Positions 1-7,842 of a stretch of 50,414 nt of DNA are shown in pieces. A model generated the notes under the pieces. The model searched no databases. It was not told where the DNA came from and saw nothing but the letters and a program-made list of their open reading frames with translations. Positions within the stretch are counted from its first letter, which is position 1; every line of letters begins with the position of its first letter. The position numbers were made by a program, and so were the translations under genes. Source of the DNA: Candidatus Cryosericum terrychapinii (GTDB taxonomy: Bacteria; Caldisericota; Caldisericia; Cryosericales; Cryosericaceae); the NCBI RefSeq assembly GCF_003570925.1, contig NZ_QXIS01000024.1, positions 1 to 50,414 of the forward strand, given 5' to 3'.

Positions 1-1327
1 CATCGGCGATGTGGTAGCCGGCATTCGGAGTAATGGTGAATGTCGTGCTCCCACCTTGAGCAACGGTCTGCACGGTGTTCGGGGTGATGGTGCCCCCAGT
101 CCCGGCAGAGGGCGTCAGCGTGTACGTCGGGATTGCAGTGAAGGTCGCCGTGACGGTCTTATCTGCATCCATGGTGATAGTTATCGGGTTCGTAGTGCCC
201 GTGAGGTCCCCGGACCAGCCGGTGAAGGTGTAACCAACAGCAGGGGTGGCCGTGAGGGTGACGGATGCGTTGAAAGTGTAGGTCGCTTGGTCAGGGCTCT
301 TTGTGACCGTGCCATACACGGGAGGGGTCACTGTCAGGGTGTAGGCATCCGGGGCAAAGGAGGCATGGATGGTGTGGCTGGCCTGGACCTTCGTGAAGGT
401 GTAGAGCGTGACAGCCCCTGCGGGGACACCGTCGATGACGACGTCCTGGATGTGGTGCCCCGCAGCAGGGACGACGACATACACCTGGTCCTTTCCACCA
501 TCTACAGTTGTCGCGCCTACAGGTGATATCGTGCCCCCTTCACCTGCCGAGGCTGCTACGGTGTACTGCCCTTGTCCTGCAACGGCGATCTCGGCTGACT
601 CTGCCTGCAGAACCTCCTTTGTGGAGAAGTCCTGGATCCATGCCGCAATGCCAAAATCTCCTGGATTGGAGCCATTCGGCAACACACAAGGATAGCTGAA
701 CTGTCGTGTCTGAAACCCGGCCAGACCGACCTGCTCGCCCACCTCGCCGAAGAGGTAATCCCGGACAACAAAGCGGTGAGTCTTCACCCCGTTGCCACCT
801 TCATAGGCCACGACCTTCTCGAAGAGAGCAACGATGAGATGCAGATTCCCGTAGACCTTACTCGTCAGTGACTTGACTTCTATGGTTGCAGCGCCCTGAG
901 ATGTAGTGTCCTGCACCTGAGCAGAGATACTTACTTGGAACAATGCCACAACGCTGTTCATGTCCCTTATTTTTTGTACGAAGGCCGAGTAGTCAGCAAG
1001 ATAGGCGTATGTGCCGTTGACGTAGAGCGTAGGCACTCCAGTCACACCATAGAAATTGGCTCGGGCATTCGTTTCTTCAGTGTCTAGTCCGTCCCGCCCT
1101 GCCTGGTTTCTCAGCAATATGACCTGCTGCGGACCCAGTTCGTCGTAGGCCCTGTCTGCGTTCGGCCCATACGTCGCGCAGAATCCACACCACGTCGCGG
1201 TGAAGAGCTCCATGAGTGTCTTTCTCGCCACCGTCCCAGCGGACGTCGTATCGACTGCAATCACCGGACTTGCAGCAGAAACAACCAGCATGCATACGAT
1301 GAGGATTGCCAGGATTCTCTTAACCAT
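1..1327 (-). CDS. Secreted Omp28-like thioredoxin-fold protein with C-terminal InlB-type repeats (3' end outside window)
   Basis: 442 residues are visible and the stop lies beyond base 1. The start ATG (1327) opens a signal peptide (residues 1 to about 24). A thioredoxin-type CGFC motif follows at residues 47-50 after a Trp, with the matching cis-proline loop near Pro99 (TGVPTLYV). Residues 160-245 resemble the beta domain of the Omp28 family (a charged HRFVVRDYLF stretch, then WIQDFSTKEVLQA). From about residue 260 the protein is Gly/Thr-rich with repeats such as YTFTGWSGDL, typical of divergent InlB/Listeria-Bacteroides surface repeats. The stop of the upstream gene is 2 bases away, so the two are probably one transcript. 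A role as an exported or surface redox protein is inferred; the substrate is unknown. Confidence 0.85.
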   Translation of the reverse strand, partial: MVKRILAILIVCMLVVSAASPVIAVDTTSAGTVARKTLMELFTATWCGFCATYGPNADRAYDELGPQQVILLRNQAGRDGLDTEETNARANFYGVTGVPTLYVNGTYAYLADYSAFVQKIRDMNSVVALFQVSISAQVQDTTSQGAATIEVKSLTSKVYGNLHLIVALFEKVVAYEGGNGVKTHRFVVRDYLFGEVGEQVGLAGFQTRQFSYPCVLPNGSNPGDFGIAAWIQDFSTKEVLQAESAEIAVAGQGQYTVAASAGEGGTISPVGATTVDGGKDQVYVVVPAAGHHIQDVVIDGVPAGAVTLYTFTKVQASHTIHASFAPDAYTLTVTPPVYGTVTKSPDQATYTFNASVTLTATPAVGYTFTGWSGDLTGTTNPITITMDADKTVTATFTAIPTYTLTPSAGTGGTITPNTVQTVAQGGSTTFTITPNAGYHIAD

Positions 1328-1329
1328 CG

Positions 1330-2217
1330 CTAATCCCCACTTGATGTGACATGCACGTTGAGGCTATCATCGTCAAACTCCCTTGAACTGACAAGCAGCG
1401 AGGCGTCGCCTTCGCCGGTTCCTCGTGTGCGAACCGATAGTTCGATGATCTTCTGTTCGTGGCCATGTAGCGTGATTTCCGTGCTCTTGAAACAGCAGAT
1501 ATCCCCATAGCAGAATTCGGCCGTCCAGTTTTGTGGCAACTGCGCCGCGAGCAGGGTGGCCTGGACGATGATGTCCGTGGCCAGCGGATTGCGCACATAG
1601 ATTCTACAAACGGCCACGTCATCTCGCCTGACAGCCAATGCGATAGTCTTGTCGCTGTTCTGAATGAGGTTCTGCTCAAAGGTCAGGTTGATCTCTCTTC
1701 TGGTCTGGTTCCATGTTACCGTGACACCAAGGCTCTCGGCGACAAACCGCAGCGGAACCATCGTTCTCCCATTGGCGACTTCGGGAACAACCCGAGGACT
1801 TACCGGGTCGATTGGCTTGGAGACACCGTTCACGCTGGCCGTGTTCCTTCCGATCCAGAGCTCGATAGTGATGTCAGCGACTGTTATGGAGACTCTCTTG
1901 TCTGCGTCATACCAAGAAACCTCTCCCCCCAGTACTTCGACAATGGCTCCCACGGGGACAAGGGTCCTGCTGTCTCTGATAATTGGTCTTGCGTCTCTGC
2001 CGGGGTCGATTTTCTGTCGTACACCGTCCACGGTCATCGTTGGGCTATCAATCCACAGTAGAACCGTCATGATGTGCGGTCCAGCCGGTGCCTGAGCAGT
2101 CTCACTGAATGCTCCATGAGACGGTTGCCCTGCACTTTGTGCCGTGCAGTCTGCAACGACCGATAGTACTTGCATCAGCGCCAAGAACATCGCACAGATC
2201 CTCACGGAAGTCTTCAT
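1330..2217 (-). CDS. Secreted protein with copper-amine-oxidase N-terminal (stalk-like) domain
   Basis: 295 residues. The start ATG at 2217 is chosen because GGAGGAGGTG lies 5-8 bases upstream and a signal peptide follows (KTSVRICAMFLALMQ, cleavage near residue 27); an in-frame extension to 2268 lacks such a site. Residues about 45-165 match the copper amine oxidase N-terminal domain (PF07833 type): two related units, VPVGAIVEVLGGEVSW and MVPLRFVAESLGVTVTW, each with a preceding VDG/VNG turn. This domain is a wall or surface module, not an amine oxidase. The last 120 residues are a beta-rich unknown region with a cysteine cluster (CYGDICC). It is followed after 2 bases by the Omp28-like gene, which suggests a joint extracytoplasmic function. 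Confidence 0.85.
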   Translation of the reverse strand: MKTSVRICAMFLALMQVLSVVADCTAQSAGQPSHGAFSETAQAPAGPHIMTVLLWIDSPTMTVDGVRQKIDPGRDARPIIRDSRTLVPVGAIVEVLGGEVSWYDADKRVSITVADITIELWIGRNTASVNGVSKPIDPVSPRVVPEVANGRTMVPLRFVAESLGVTVTWNQTRREINLTFEQNLIQNSDKTIALAVRRDDVAVCRIYVRNPLATDIIVQATLLAAQLPQNWTAEFCYGDICCFKSTEITLHGHEQKIIELSVRTRGTGEGDASLLVSSREFDDDSLNVHVTSSGD

Positions 2218-2239
2218 CGGGGCACCTCCTCCCGAAAAC

Positions 2240-2268
2240 ACTCTACCTGTGCACAAGACTCGAGTCAA
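2240..2268 (-). promoter_or_regulatory. Candidate promoter of the secreted two-gene unit
   Basis: On the minus strand TTGACT (2263-2268) and TAGAGT (2240-2245) are separated by 17 bases, and the start codon lies 22 bases below the -10 box. An alternative lies just upstream: ATGACA (2321-2326), 18 bases, TATTAT (2297-2302). Either could serve. Both are pattern matches only. Confidence 0.35.
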
Positions 2269-2665
2269 TATTCAGCAACCGCCTCCGGGGATCGCGATAA
2301 TACAACACGCTCCCCACAAGTGTCATGCGTTGCATAGTGCAGGTCATAATGTGTGGTCACCCACGCGATTGTACGCGGGAAAGCGGTAGCCCCGCCAAAA
2401 GCGTTCTCGGAGCCGTACTGTCAACAACCTTCCCTCTGTGGCAGTTCCGAAGCAGCACAAGGCACTGGGAAAGTCACAGAACCACAGCATCAGCATCTCT
2501 GACAGAGCTGACGAGCATTTCTGGCTCTCTACCGAGTCTCGGGCGCTCTGACGTCGAGGAACAGGCCATCGGTGCCGACCGCGATGCAAGCTAGCACAGA
2601 TAGTCCACATAGGTTTAGGGGCACATCTCGGCCTGGCGACGGCCCGCACGAGGGGTCTGGAGAGG

Positions 2666-2747
2666 AATGCGGGCGGGACAGAAGCCGAGGCAGGGCGAAT
2701 CCATACCCCCCCCCCAGACAATTGTTTCGCCCTGCCGAGTCCGCATT
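2666..2747. repeat. Two-level inverted repeat enclosing a C10 homopolymer tract
   Basis: An exact 11-base inner stem, GGCAGGGCGAA (2689-2699) with TTCGCCCTGCC (2726-2736), is enclosed by an exact 7-base outer pair, AATGCGG (2666-2672) with CCGCATT (2741-2747). The inner loop is 26 bases and contains ten consecutive C (2706-2715) followed by a CAATTG palindrome. It lies 130-210 bases beyond the stop of the WG-repeat gene. It could be a transcript-end stabiliser, a Rho-type or processing hairpin, or a REP/MITE-like element. There is no T-run on either side, so it is not a classical terminator. Confidence 0.7.
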
Positions 2748-2875
2748 AGCTTTCAGGATTTTCTGCAAAATGGGTCCTGACTCTTTCAAACGAACGCCAC
2801 GACCTGACCACATTCGCCTTCTATAGGCCCACCAATAGTGACTGTTCGCGAAGCAGGGATCCTCCCCTCGTTCTG

Positions 2876-4072
2876 TCAATCTTCCCAGTACTGTGTGCCC
2901 GTGGTGTCGATGTAGCCGCATTTGCCGTTGAGTCTGGCAGGTGCAAGACCCTCGCTGAAGTCATCGGCTCTATCATAGACGGCCAGTATCGCGATGTTCC
3001 CTTTGGCGTCGATGAAACCGTATCTCTCGTTGAGTTTGACAAGCGCCAGCCCCTCGGCGAAAGCATGTGCCCAATCGTAGACCGCCGGGATTGCCATGTT
3101 CCCTTTAGTGTCGACGAAACCCCATTTGTCGTTGCGTCGGACGACACGTGCAAGACCCTCGGCGAAAGAATCTGCGCCATGGTAGACGGCCGGTATCGCT
3201 ATGTTCCCTTTGGTGTCGATGTAACCGTACTCACCGTTCAGTTCGACACGTGCAAGACCCTCGGCGAAAGAATCTGCGCCATCATAGACCGCCGGGATTG
3301 CCATATTCCCTTTGGTGTCAATGAAGCCCCATTCGTCGTTGAGTCCTATGACCCGTGCAAGGCCCTCGGCGAAAGAATCTGCCCCATCGTAGACGGCCGG
3401 GATTGCCATGTTCCCTTTGGCGTCGACGAAACCCCATTTGCCGTTGAGATTGACGCGCGCAAGATCCTCGCAGAAGTCATCTGCGTTATCGTAGATGGCC
3501 GGTATTATCATGTTCCCTTTGGTGTCAACGAAGCCCCATTTGCCGTTGAGATTGACGCGCGCAAGACCATCCCTGAAGGGAAGTGCACCATCGTACACAG
3601 CGGGTATTGTCATGTTCCCTCTGGCGTCGACGAAGCCCCATTTGTCGTTGAGTCCCATGACGCGTGCAAGACCCTCGGCGAAAGAATCTGCGCCATCATA
3701 GACCGCCGGGATTGCCATGTTCCCTTTGGTGTCGATGTACCCGTATTCACCGTTGAGTTTGACGCGCGCAAGACCCTCGCAGAAGTCATCTGCGTTGTCG
3801 TAGACAGCGGGTATTGTCATGTTCCCTCTAGCGTCGACGAAGCCAACTTTGCCGTCCAGGTGGACGCGCGCAAGACCGTTGCTGAAGGGGTCTACGCTAT
3901 GGTAGAGTGCCGGTACTTCCATCTTCCTGTCTCGGTCGCAGAATCCCCATTTGTCCCTCTGTCGGTAGGGGATGAGGGCTGCAACCTTCTTCGCGCTTGC
4001 CAGCTTCGTCCCACACCCCGGACAGAAGGTAGAGCCGTCGGGAATTGTCTTTCCACAACTTGGACACAACAC
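2876..4072 (-). CDS. Zinc-ribbon WG-repeat protein
   Basis: 398 residues, starting with GTG at 4072 behind GGAGG at 6-base spacing. The N-terminus is a zinc ribbon with Cys3, Cys6, Cys17 and Cys20 (CPSC, ten residues, CPGC). After a short linker, residues 40-398 are ten complete and one partial WG/KWG repeats of 34-35 residues with the core WGFVDxKGNMxIPAVYDxADxFxEGLARV. No signal peptide or membrane segment is visible, so it is probably cytoplasmic. WG-repeat (PF14903-type) proteins fold as beta scaffolds and are thought to bind proteins. No specific role can be assigned. The near-identity of the repeats points to recent expansion. Confidence 0.9.
   Translation of the reverse strand: MLCPSCGKTIPDGSTFCPGCGTKLASAKKVAALIPYRQRDKWGFCDRDRKMEVPALYHSVDPFSNGLARVHLDGKVGFVDARGNMTIPAVYDNADDFCEGLARVKLNGEYGYIDTKGNMAIPAVYDGADSFAEGLARVMGLNDKWGFVDARGNMTIPAVYDGALPFRDGLARVNLNGKWGFVDTKGNMIIPAIYDNADDFCEDLARVNLNGKWGFVDAKGNMAIPAVYDGADSFAEGLARVIGLNDEWGFIDTKGNMAIPAVYDGADSFAEGLARVELNGEYGYIDTKGNIAIPAVYHGADSFAEGLARVVRRNDKWGFVDTKGNMAIPAVYDWAHAFAEGLALVKLNERYGFIDAKGNIAILAVYDRADDFSEGLAPARLNGKCGYIDTTGTQYWED
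2879..3955 (-). repeat. Coding tandem repeat array, about 102-105 bases per unit
   Basis: The WG-repeat region of the gene at 2876-4072. Units differ by the presence of one extra codon (34 or 35 residues) and share long identical stretches; for example the antisense string GCGAAAGAATCTGC recurs in at least five units. Units with DSFAEGLARV and with DDFCEGLARV alternate, which suggests duplication of blocks of two to three units. Confidence 0.85.
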
Positions 4073-4112
4073 CGAGTACCTCCTTGTCAGACCACGTCAT
4101 TCATCGTTCTTT

Positions 4113-4295
4113 CTAATGGTCGTCACCGACGGTCTGACTGTTACTACATAGTAGACAGAATCTACTTCCTTGGGAATTCACATATCTGCAAGGGCGACAG
4201 CCGGGTCCACCCTGGCGCGCTACACTACCCCTATATCGTGACGCATTCCCTCCATCCACTGCAGTCCCGAGTACAACCGGAGAAAACCGTCTCAA
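4113..4295 (-). pseudogene. Possible zinc-ribbon remnant or 60-codon small gene upstream of the WG-repeat gene
   Basis: This open frame ends 40 bases before the WG-repeat gene. Its C-terminal half contains CRPC, ten residues, CLLC, the same spacing as the ribbon of the neighbour, with Gly, Ser and Phe at matching places (VNSQGSRF against IPDGSTF). The N-terminal half is not recognisable, the first codon would be TTG, and no ribosome site is evident. It may be a decayed duplicate of the ribbon, a real short zinc protein, or chance. Confidence 0.25.
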
Positions 4296-4321
4296 CGTAA
4301 GGCTCGACGGACGACCAGCTC

Positions 4322-6346
4322 CTACCGCTGCTTGACGGAGATCACAGACGTAAGCTCCCTGAGCGCTTCCATCGTCTGTCGATAGGTGGCTTCGTCAGCG
4401 AATTCTGCGACGATCTTGATCTGTGTGCGCGGCGCCTCGCCTTTCTTCCTGAACATGGAGAGACGCTCGGCATTCTTCATGTACTTGATGTTGATGTCTC
4501 TTTTGGCGAACTCCTCAGACACCTGGTAGAGCACGCCGGGGACATTCAAGGTCTCGATGACAATAGTCCGTTCACGCGCTTTCCGAGGGATCATCTCCCA
4601 GTGAGCGTCGACAAGACGCTCCGGCTCCATGGCTAGCGATGGAATATTGGCGCAATCGACCCTGTGGATCGTGACACCTCTACCACGCGTCACATAACCG
4701 AGAATCTCATCAGGATATGTAGGACTGCAACACGTGGCAATGACAATCGGGAGTGTCGCATCACCTCGAACGACGATGCGGAATCCACTGTCTGCCACAG
4801 CCCGCCGGTCCGACAGCGACGGACGCGTCACGACCGTCCGCGGGCGCTCCTCCACATTGGGCCTCTCAGGGGTTGAATGCTCCAGTTCCTTCTTCCGCAG
4901 ATATGCCCGGATATGCCCCTTTGTCGAGGCTGCCTTGACAAACTTCAGCCAGTCTGACTTCGGCCCTCCGGAATTCCGCGAGGTAATGACCTGCACGCGG
5001 TCTCCAGTCACCAGCTCCGTATCAATCGGCACGATACGATCGTTGACCTTGGCTCCAACCAAGTTGTTACCTATGTCCGTATGGATGTGATACGCAAAAT
5101 CCACGGGAGTGGAGCCAATCGGCAGATTGATGACGTCCCCTTTCGGTGTGAATACGAGGACCTCGTCCGTAAACACGTCGACCTTGACTCGGTCCACGAA
5201 CTCTCCACTACTGGGGACATCTTTCTGCCAGTCTACCATCTGGCGCAGCCAGGCGAACCGCTCCGAATCGACCAGATCGGCCGCCTTACCTTCCTTGTAC
5301 TTCCAGTGGGCAGCCACGCCCATCTCATCGACTTCGTGCATTCGCTTGGTCCGGATCTGAATCTCCAGCGGTTCTCCGTTGGAGCCCATCACGGTCGTGT
5401 GCAGCGATTGGTAGCCATTCGGCTTCGGAAGAGCGATGTAGTCCTTCACCCGCCCGGGAACGACAGTGAATGCCTCGTGCACATACCCCAGAACGAGGTA
5501 GCACTCAGGGATCGTGTTGACAAGAATCCGGACCGCGGTGAGATCGTAGATCTCGTCGAATGTCTTGCCCTGCTGAACCATCTTGCGGTAGATACTATAT
5601 AGATTTTTTGGCCGGCCCGAGACCTGAGCCCGGATATCCTTTTCTTCCAGGAAATGGTCGATCTGGTCGATCGTTTCCTTTACGAACGCTTCCCGTTCAG
5701 CCCGCTTGGCAGCCACAAGTCCAGCCAGTCTCCGGTACTCATCGGGGTTCAGGTAGCGGAATGCGAGGTCCTCCATCTCCCACTTGAGCTCGTATATCCC
5801 AAGTCGATGGGCGAGAGGAACGTAGATCTCCATGGTCTCCTGGGCAATACGCTGTTGCTTGTCCTCGCTCAGGTACTGCAGCGTCCGCATGTTGTGCAGT
5901 CGGTCGGCAAGCTTGATCAGGACCACCCGCAGGTCTGCAGCCATGGCGAGGAGAATCTTGCGGACGTTCTCGAGGTTGGTCTCCTCGCGGGAAAGGTAGT
6001 TCAGGCCGCGCAGCTTCGTCACTCCCTCGACAAGTGATGCCACCTTAGCCCCGAAACTCTCTTCAAGCTCCTTCGCCGTCGTCTTAGTGTCCTCCAGGAC
6101 ATCATGCAGCAGACAGGCGGCGTAGGTCTCAGCATCCAGACGATAATTGGCCAGCACAAGAGCCGCTTTGACCGGGTGGAGCATATACGGAGCGCCAGAA
6201 GCACGTTTCTGATCCCCGTGCCTCTGGCGCGCAAACACGAACGCTCGCTCAACGAGGCCGATCTCCTCTGGGGAGAGCCAGCCTCGAAGCGTCGCTATGA
6301 GAGTCTCAAACTCCTTATCAACGTCAAACTCAGCGTCAAGCTTCAA
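4322..6346 (-). CDS. rel: Bifunctional (p)ppGpp synthetase/hydrolase, RelA/SpoT family
   Basis: 674 residues. It makes and degrades the stringent-response alarmone (p)ppGpp in the cytoplasm. The N-terminal HD hydrolase domain keeps HDVLED and the later LADRLHNMRTL motif, so hydrolysis should be active. The synthetase domain has GRVKDYIA (the RxKD signature of bifunctional enzymes), GYQSLHTTV and EIQIRT. A TGS domain follows (VFTPKGDVINLPIGSTPVDFAY), then a ribosome-sensing region with the Cys pair ATCCSP, and a C-terminal ACT domain (GVLYQVSEEFAKRDINI). The helical domain between TGS and the Cys-pair region is much shorter than usual. The start TTG at 6346 overlaps the apt stop (TTGA), so translation is probably coupled. 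Confidence 0.96.
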   Translation of the reverse strand: MKLDAEFDVDKEFETLIATLRGWLSPEEIGLVERAFVFARQRHGDQKRASGAPYMLHPVKAALVLANYRLDAETYAACLLHDVLEDTKTTAKELEESFGAKVASLVEGVTKLRGLNYLSREETNLENVRKILLAMAADLRVVLIKLADRLHNMRTLQYLSEDKQQRIAQETMEIYVPLAHRLGIYELKWEMEDLAFRYLNPDEYRRLAGLVAAKRAEREAFVKETIDQIDHFLEEKDIRAQVSGRPKNLYSIYRKMVQQGKTFDEIYDLTAVRILVNTIPECYLVLGYVHEAFTVVPGRVKDYIALPKPNGYQSLHTTVMGSNGEPLEIQIRTKRMHEVDEMGVAAHWKYKEGKAADLVDSERFAWLRQMVDWQKDVPSSGEFVDRVKVDVFTDEVLVFTPKGDVINLPIGSTPVDFAYHIHTDIGNNLVGAKVNDRIVPIDTELVTGDRVQVITSRNSGGPKSDWLKFVKAASTKGHIRAYLRKKELEHSTPERPNVEERPRTVVTRPSLSDRRAVADSGFRIVVRGDATLPIVIATCCSPTYPDEILGYVTRGRGVTIHRVDCANIPSLAMEPERLVDAHWEMIPRKARERTIVIETLNVPGVLYQVSEEFAKRDINIKYMKNAERLSMFRKKGEAPRTQIKIVAEFADEATYRQTMEALRELTSVISVKQR

Positions 6347-6855
6347 AGGTCAAGCAGCGAGACAACCCTTCCACCACTCAGCTTGCTGGCTCCGGCGAGG
6401 TCCTTCAGAGTCACCAAGAACGCATACGCGACGATGTCGCCGCCCAATGACTGGACGAGGTCGGCAGTAGCGCTGATAGTGCCACCCGTCGCCAGCAGGT
6501 CGTCGACGATGAGCACGCGTTCCCCAGGCTTGATGGCGTCTTCATGCATCTCAAGGATCGATACACCATACTCGAGCTCATATTCCTTGCGAACCGATTT
6601 GTAGGGAAGCTTTCCTGGCTTGCGAGCCGGCACAAAACCGACATGCAGGGCGTAGGCCAGTGCAGCACCGATGATGAAACCCCTCGCTTCCACCCCGACT
6701 ATCTTGTCAATGCGGTCCGTTCTGAACTGCTTCGCCAGCTCGTCGACCGCAAATGCGAACGCGTCGGCATCGCCCATGAGTGGCGTCAGGTCCCTAAACA
6801 TAATCCCCTTCTGAGGAAAATCCGGTATGTCGCGTATGAAGTCTCTCAGATTCAT
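6343..6855 (-). CDS. apt: Adenine phosphoribosyltransferase
   Basis: 170 residues. It converts adenine plus PRPP to AMP in purine salvage. The start ATG at 6855 has GGGAGG 4 bases upstream, and MNLRDFIRDIPDFPQKGI is the canonical N-terminus; longer in-frame starts are rejected. The PRPP-binding motif VLIVDDLLATGGT and the VGVEARGF loop are present. The pairing apt-rel is common in bacteria and links purine pools to the alarmone system. It overlaps the rel start by 4 bases. Confidence 0.97.
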   Translation of the reverse strand: MNLRDFIRDIPDFPQKGIMFRDLTPLMGDADAFAFAVDELAKQFRTDRIDKIVGVEARGFIIGAALAYALHVGFVPARKPGKLPYKSVRKEYELEYGVSILEMHEDAIKPGERVLIVDDLLATGGTISATADLVQSLGGDIVAYAFLVTLKDLAGASKLSGGRVVSLLDL

Positions 6856-6904
6856 GTTGCCTCCCTGCATTGTCCCTTGTCGACTGAGAGCCCTGGAAGA
6901 AGCA

Positions 6905-7831
6905 TTATGCCTTCTGCAGAGCAGCAGCCTTCTCTCTGCCCTGCACCCACAGCACCAGCAGAGGTGTAGAAATGTAGATAGAGGAGTAGGTTCCAGAGAT
7001 GATGCCCACCAACAGCGTTGTCGAGAAGTCACGAATTGGAGCTCCGCCCATTATGAACAGAACCAGCACGGCGAGAAACGTCGTAAAGGACGTGTTGAAC
7101 GACCGCATCCATGTCTCTGTGACCGCAGCATTCGCCAGTTTATCAAAAGGCTCTTTCGCCCGATAGCGTAATTTCTCGCGGATGCGGTCCATGACCACCA
7201 CACCATCCTGCACCGAGTAGGTAATGATCGCAAGAAAGGCGCCAACAAAGGGTGCGTTGAGAGGAACCCGGAAAACGGCCAGGATGCCGAGGGCAACGAA
7301 GATATCGTGCACCATGCCCAGGATCGTTGCAAGACCGAATGAAAATTTGAAACGAATCGTAATATAGAGCAACGTAAACAGCAGCGAAAGGCCCAATGCC
7401 AAGCTCGATCGACGTAGGAGGTCGCGTCCAATGACGGGTGCGATGGAGGTGATTTCATAGGTTCCCACATCAACGGCACCATACTTCGCCACAATGTCGC
7501 TGATGATCTTCCCGCTGACGGCCGGGTCGATTTCACTTGCCTCCACCTTCATCGTAATGCCCTTTTCTCCGGCCCGCTGGACTGTAACGTTGCTATAGCC
7601 GTTGGCTGAAAGTATGCTGCTGACAACTGCTTCATCAGGAGCTTTCTCAAAGGAGGCGTTAATGAGTGTTCCGCCTATGAAGTCAATGCCAAACTTGAGC
7701 GGCGACCCGAAGCTGATCGTATTGACAACCATGGCCGCAATACCAATCACAATGATGATAGACGACATAGTGAACCACGTACGTGTTTTACCAATGATGT
7801 CCCACTTCAGGATTCTCTCTCTGAATGTCAT
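6905..7831 (-). CDS. secF: Protein translocase subunit SecF
   Basis: 308 residues, ATG start 11 bases after the secD stop. It is an inner-membrane partner of SecD that uses the ion gradient to help pull exported proteins out of SecYEG. Visible parts: first membrane segment (residues 20-40), the FGIDFIGGTL motif, a periplasmic domain to about residue 130, then five membrane segments with the YSVQDGVVVMDRIRE motif (the usual family form is YSxNDTxVVFDRIRE). The first and last parts of the protein are typical. It is encoded as a separate gene rather than a SecDF fusion. Confidence 0.97.
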   Translation of the reverse strand: MTFRERILKWDIIGKTRTWFTMSSIIIVIGIAAMVVNTISFGSPLKFGIDFIGGTLINASFEKAPDEAVVSSILSANGYSNVTVQRAGEKGITMKVEASEIDPAVSGKIISDIVAKYGAVDVGTYEITSIAPVIGRDLLRRSSLALGLSLLFTLLYITIRFKFSFGLATILGMVHDIFVALGILAVFRVPLNAPFVGAFLAIITYSVQDGVVVMDRIREKLRYRAKEPFDKLANAAVTETWMRSFNTSFTTFLAVLVLFIMGGAPIRDFSTTLLVGIISGTYSSIYISTPLLVLWVQGREKAAALQKA

Positions 7832-7842
7832 GGCTGCACCGC

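Larger units (their letters stand above)
2218..2875. other. Intergenic region of 658 bases, no gene recognised
   Basis: Several open frames cross this gap on both strands, but their products look like random translations (Arg/Ser/Pro/Cys-rich, no domain, no ribosome site) and none is convincing. It holds the candidate promoters of the secreted pair at its left end and the inverted repeat with a C10 tract near 2666-2747. No intrinsic terminator with a U-run is visible after the WG-repeat gene. Confidence 0.6.

Noticed and set aside
1330-2217. Copper amine oxidase enzyme
   Set aside because: Only the N-terminal stalk-like domain type is present; there is no catalytic domain or topaquinone site.
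2344-2921. Open frames of 125 and 130 codons in the gap after the WG-repeat gene
   Set aside because: Their products look random, one crosses the C10 tract and another runs into the WG-repeat gene; no ribosome site or domain is seen.
3065-4300. A 411-codon open frame on the plus strand across the WG-repeat gene
   Set aside because: It is the antisense of a repeat array; the repeat composition keeps the frame free of stops. The product has no recognisable domain, and the minus-strand gene has a zinc ribbon, clear repeats and a ribosome site.
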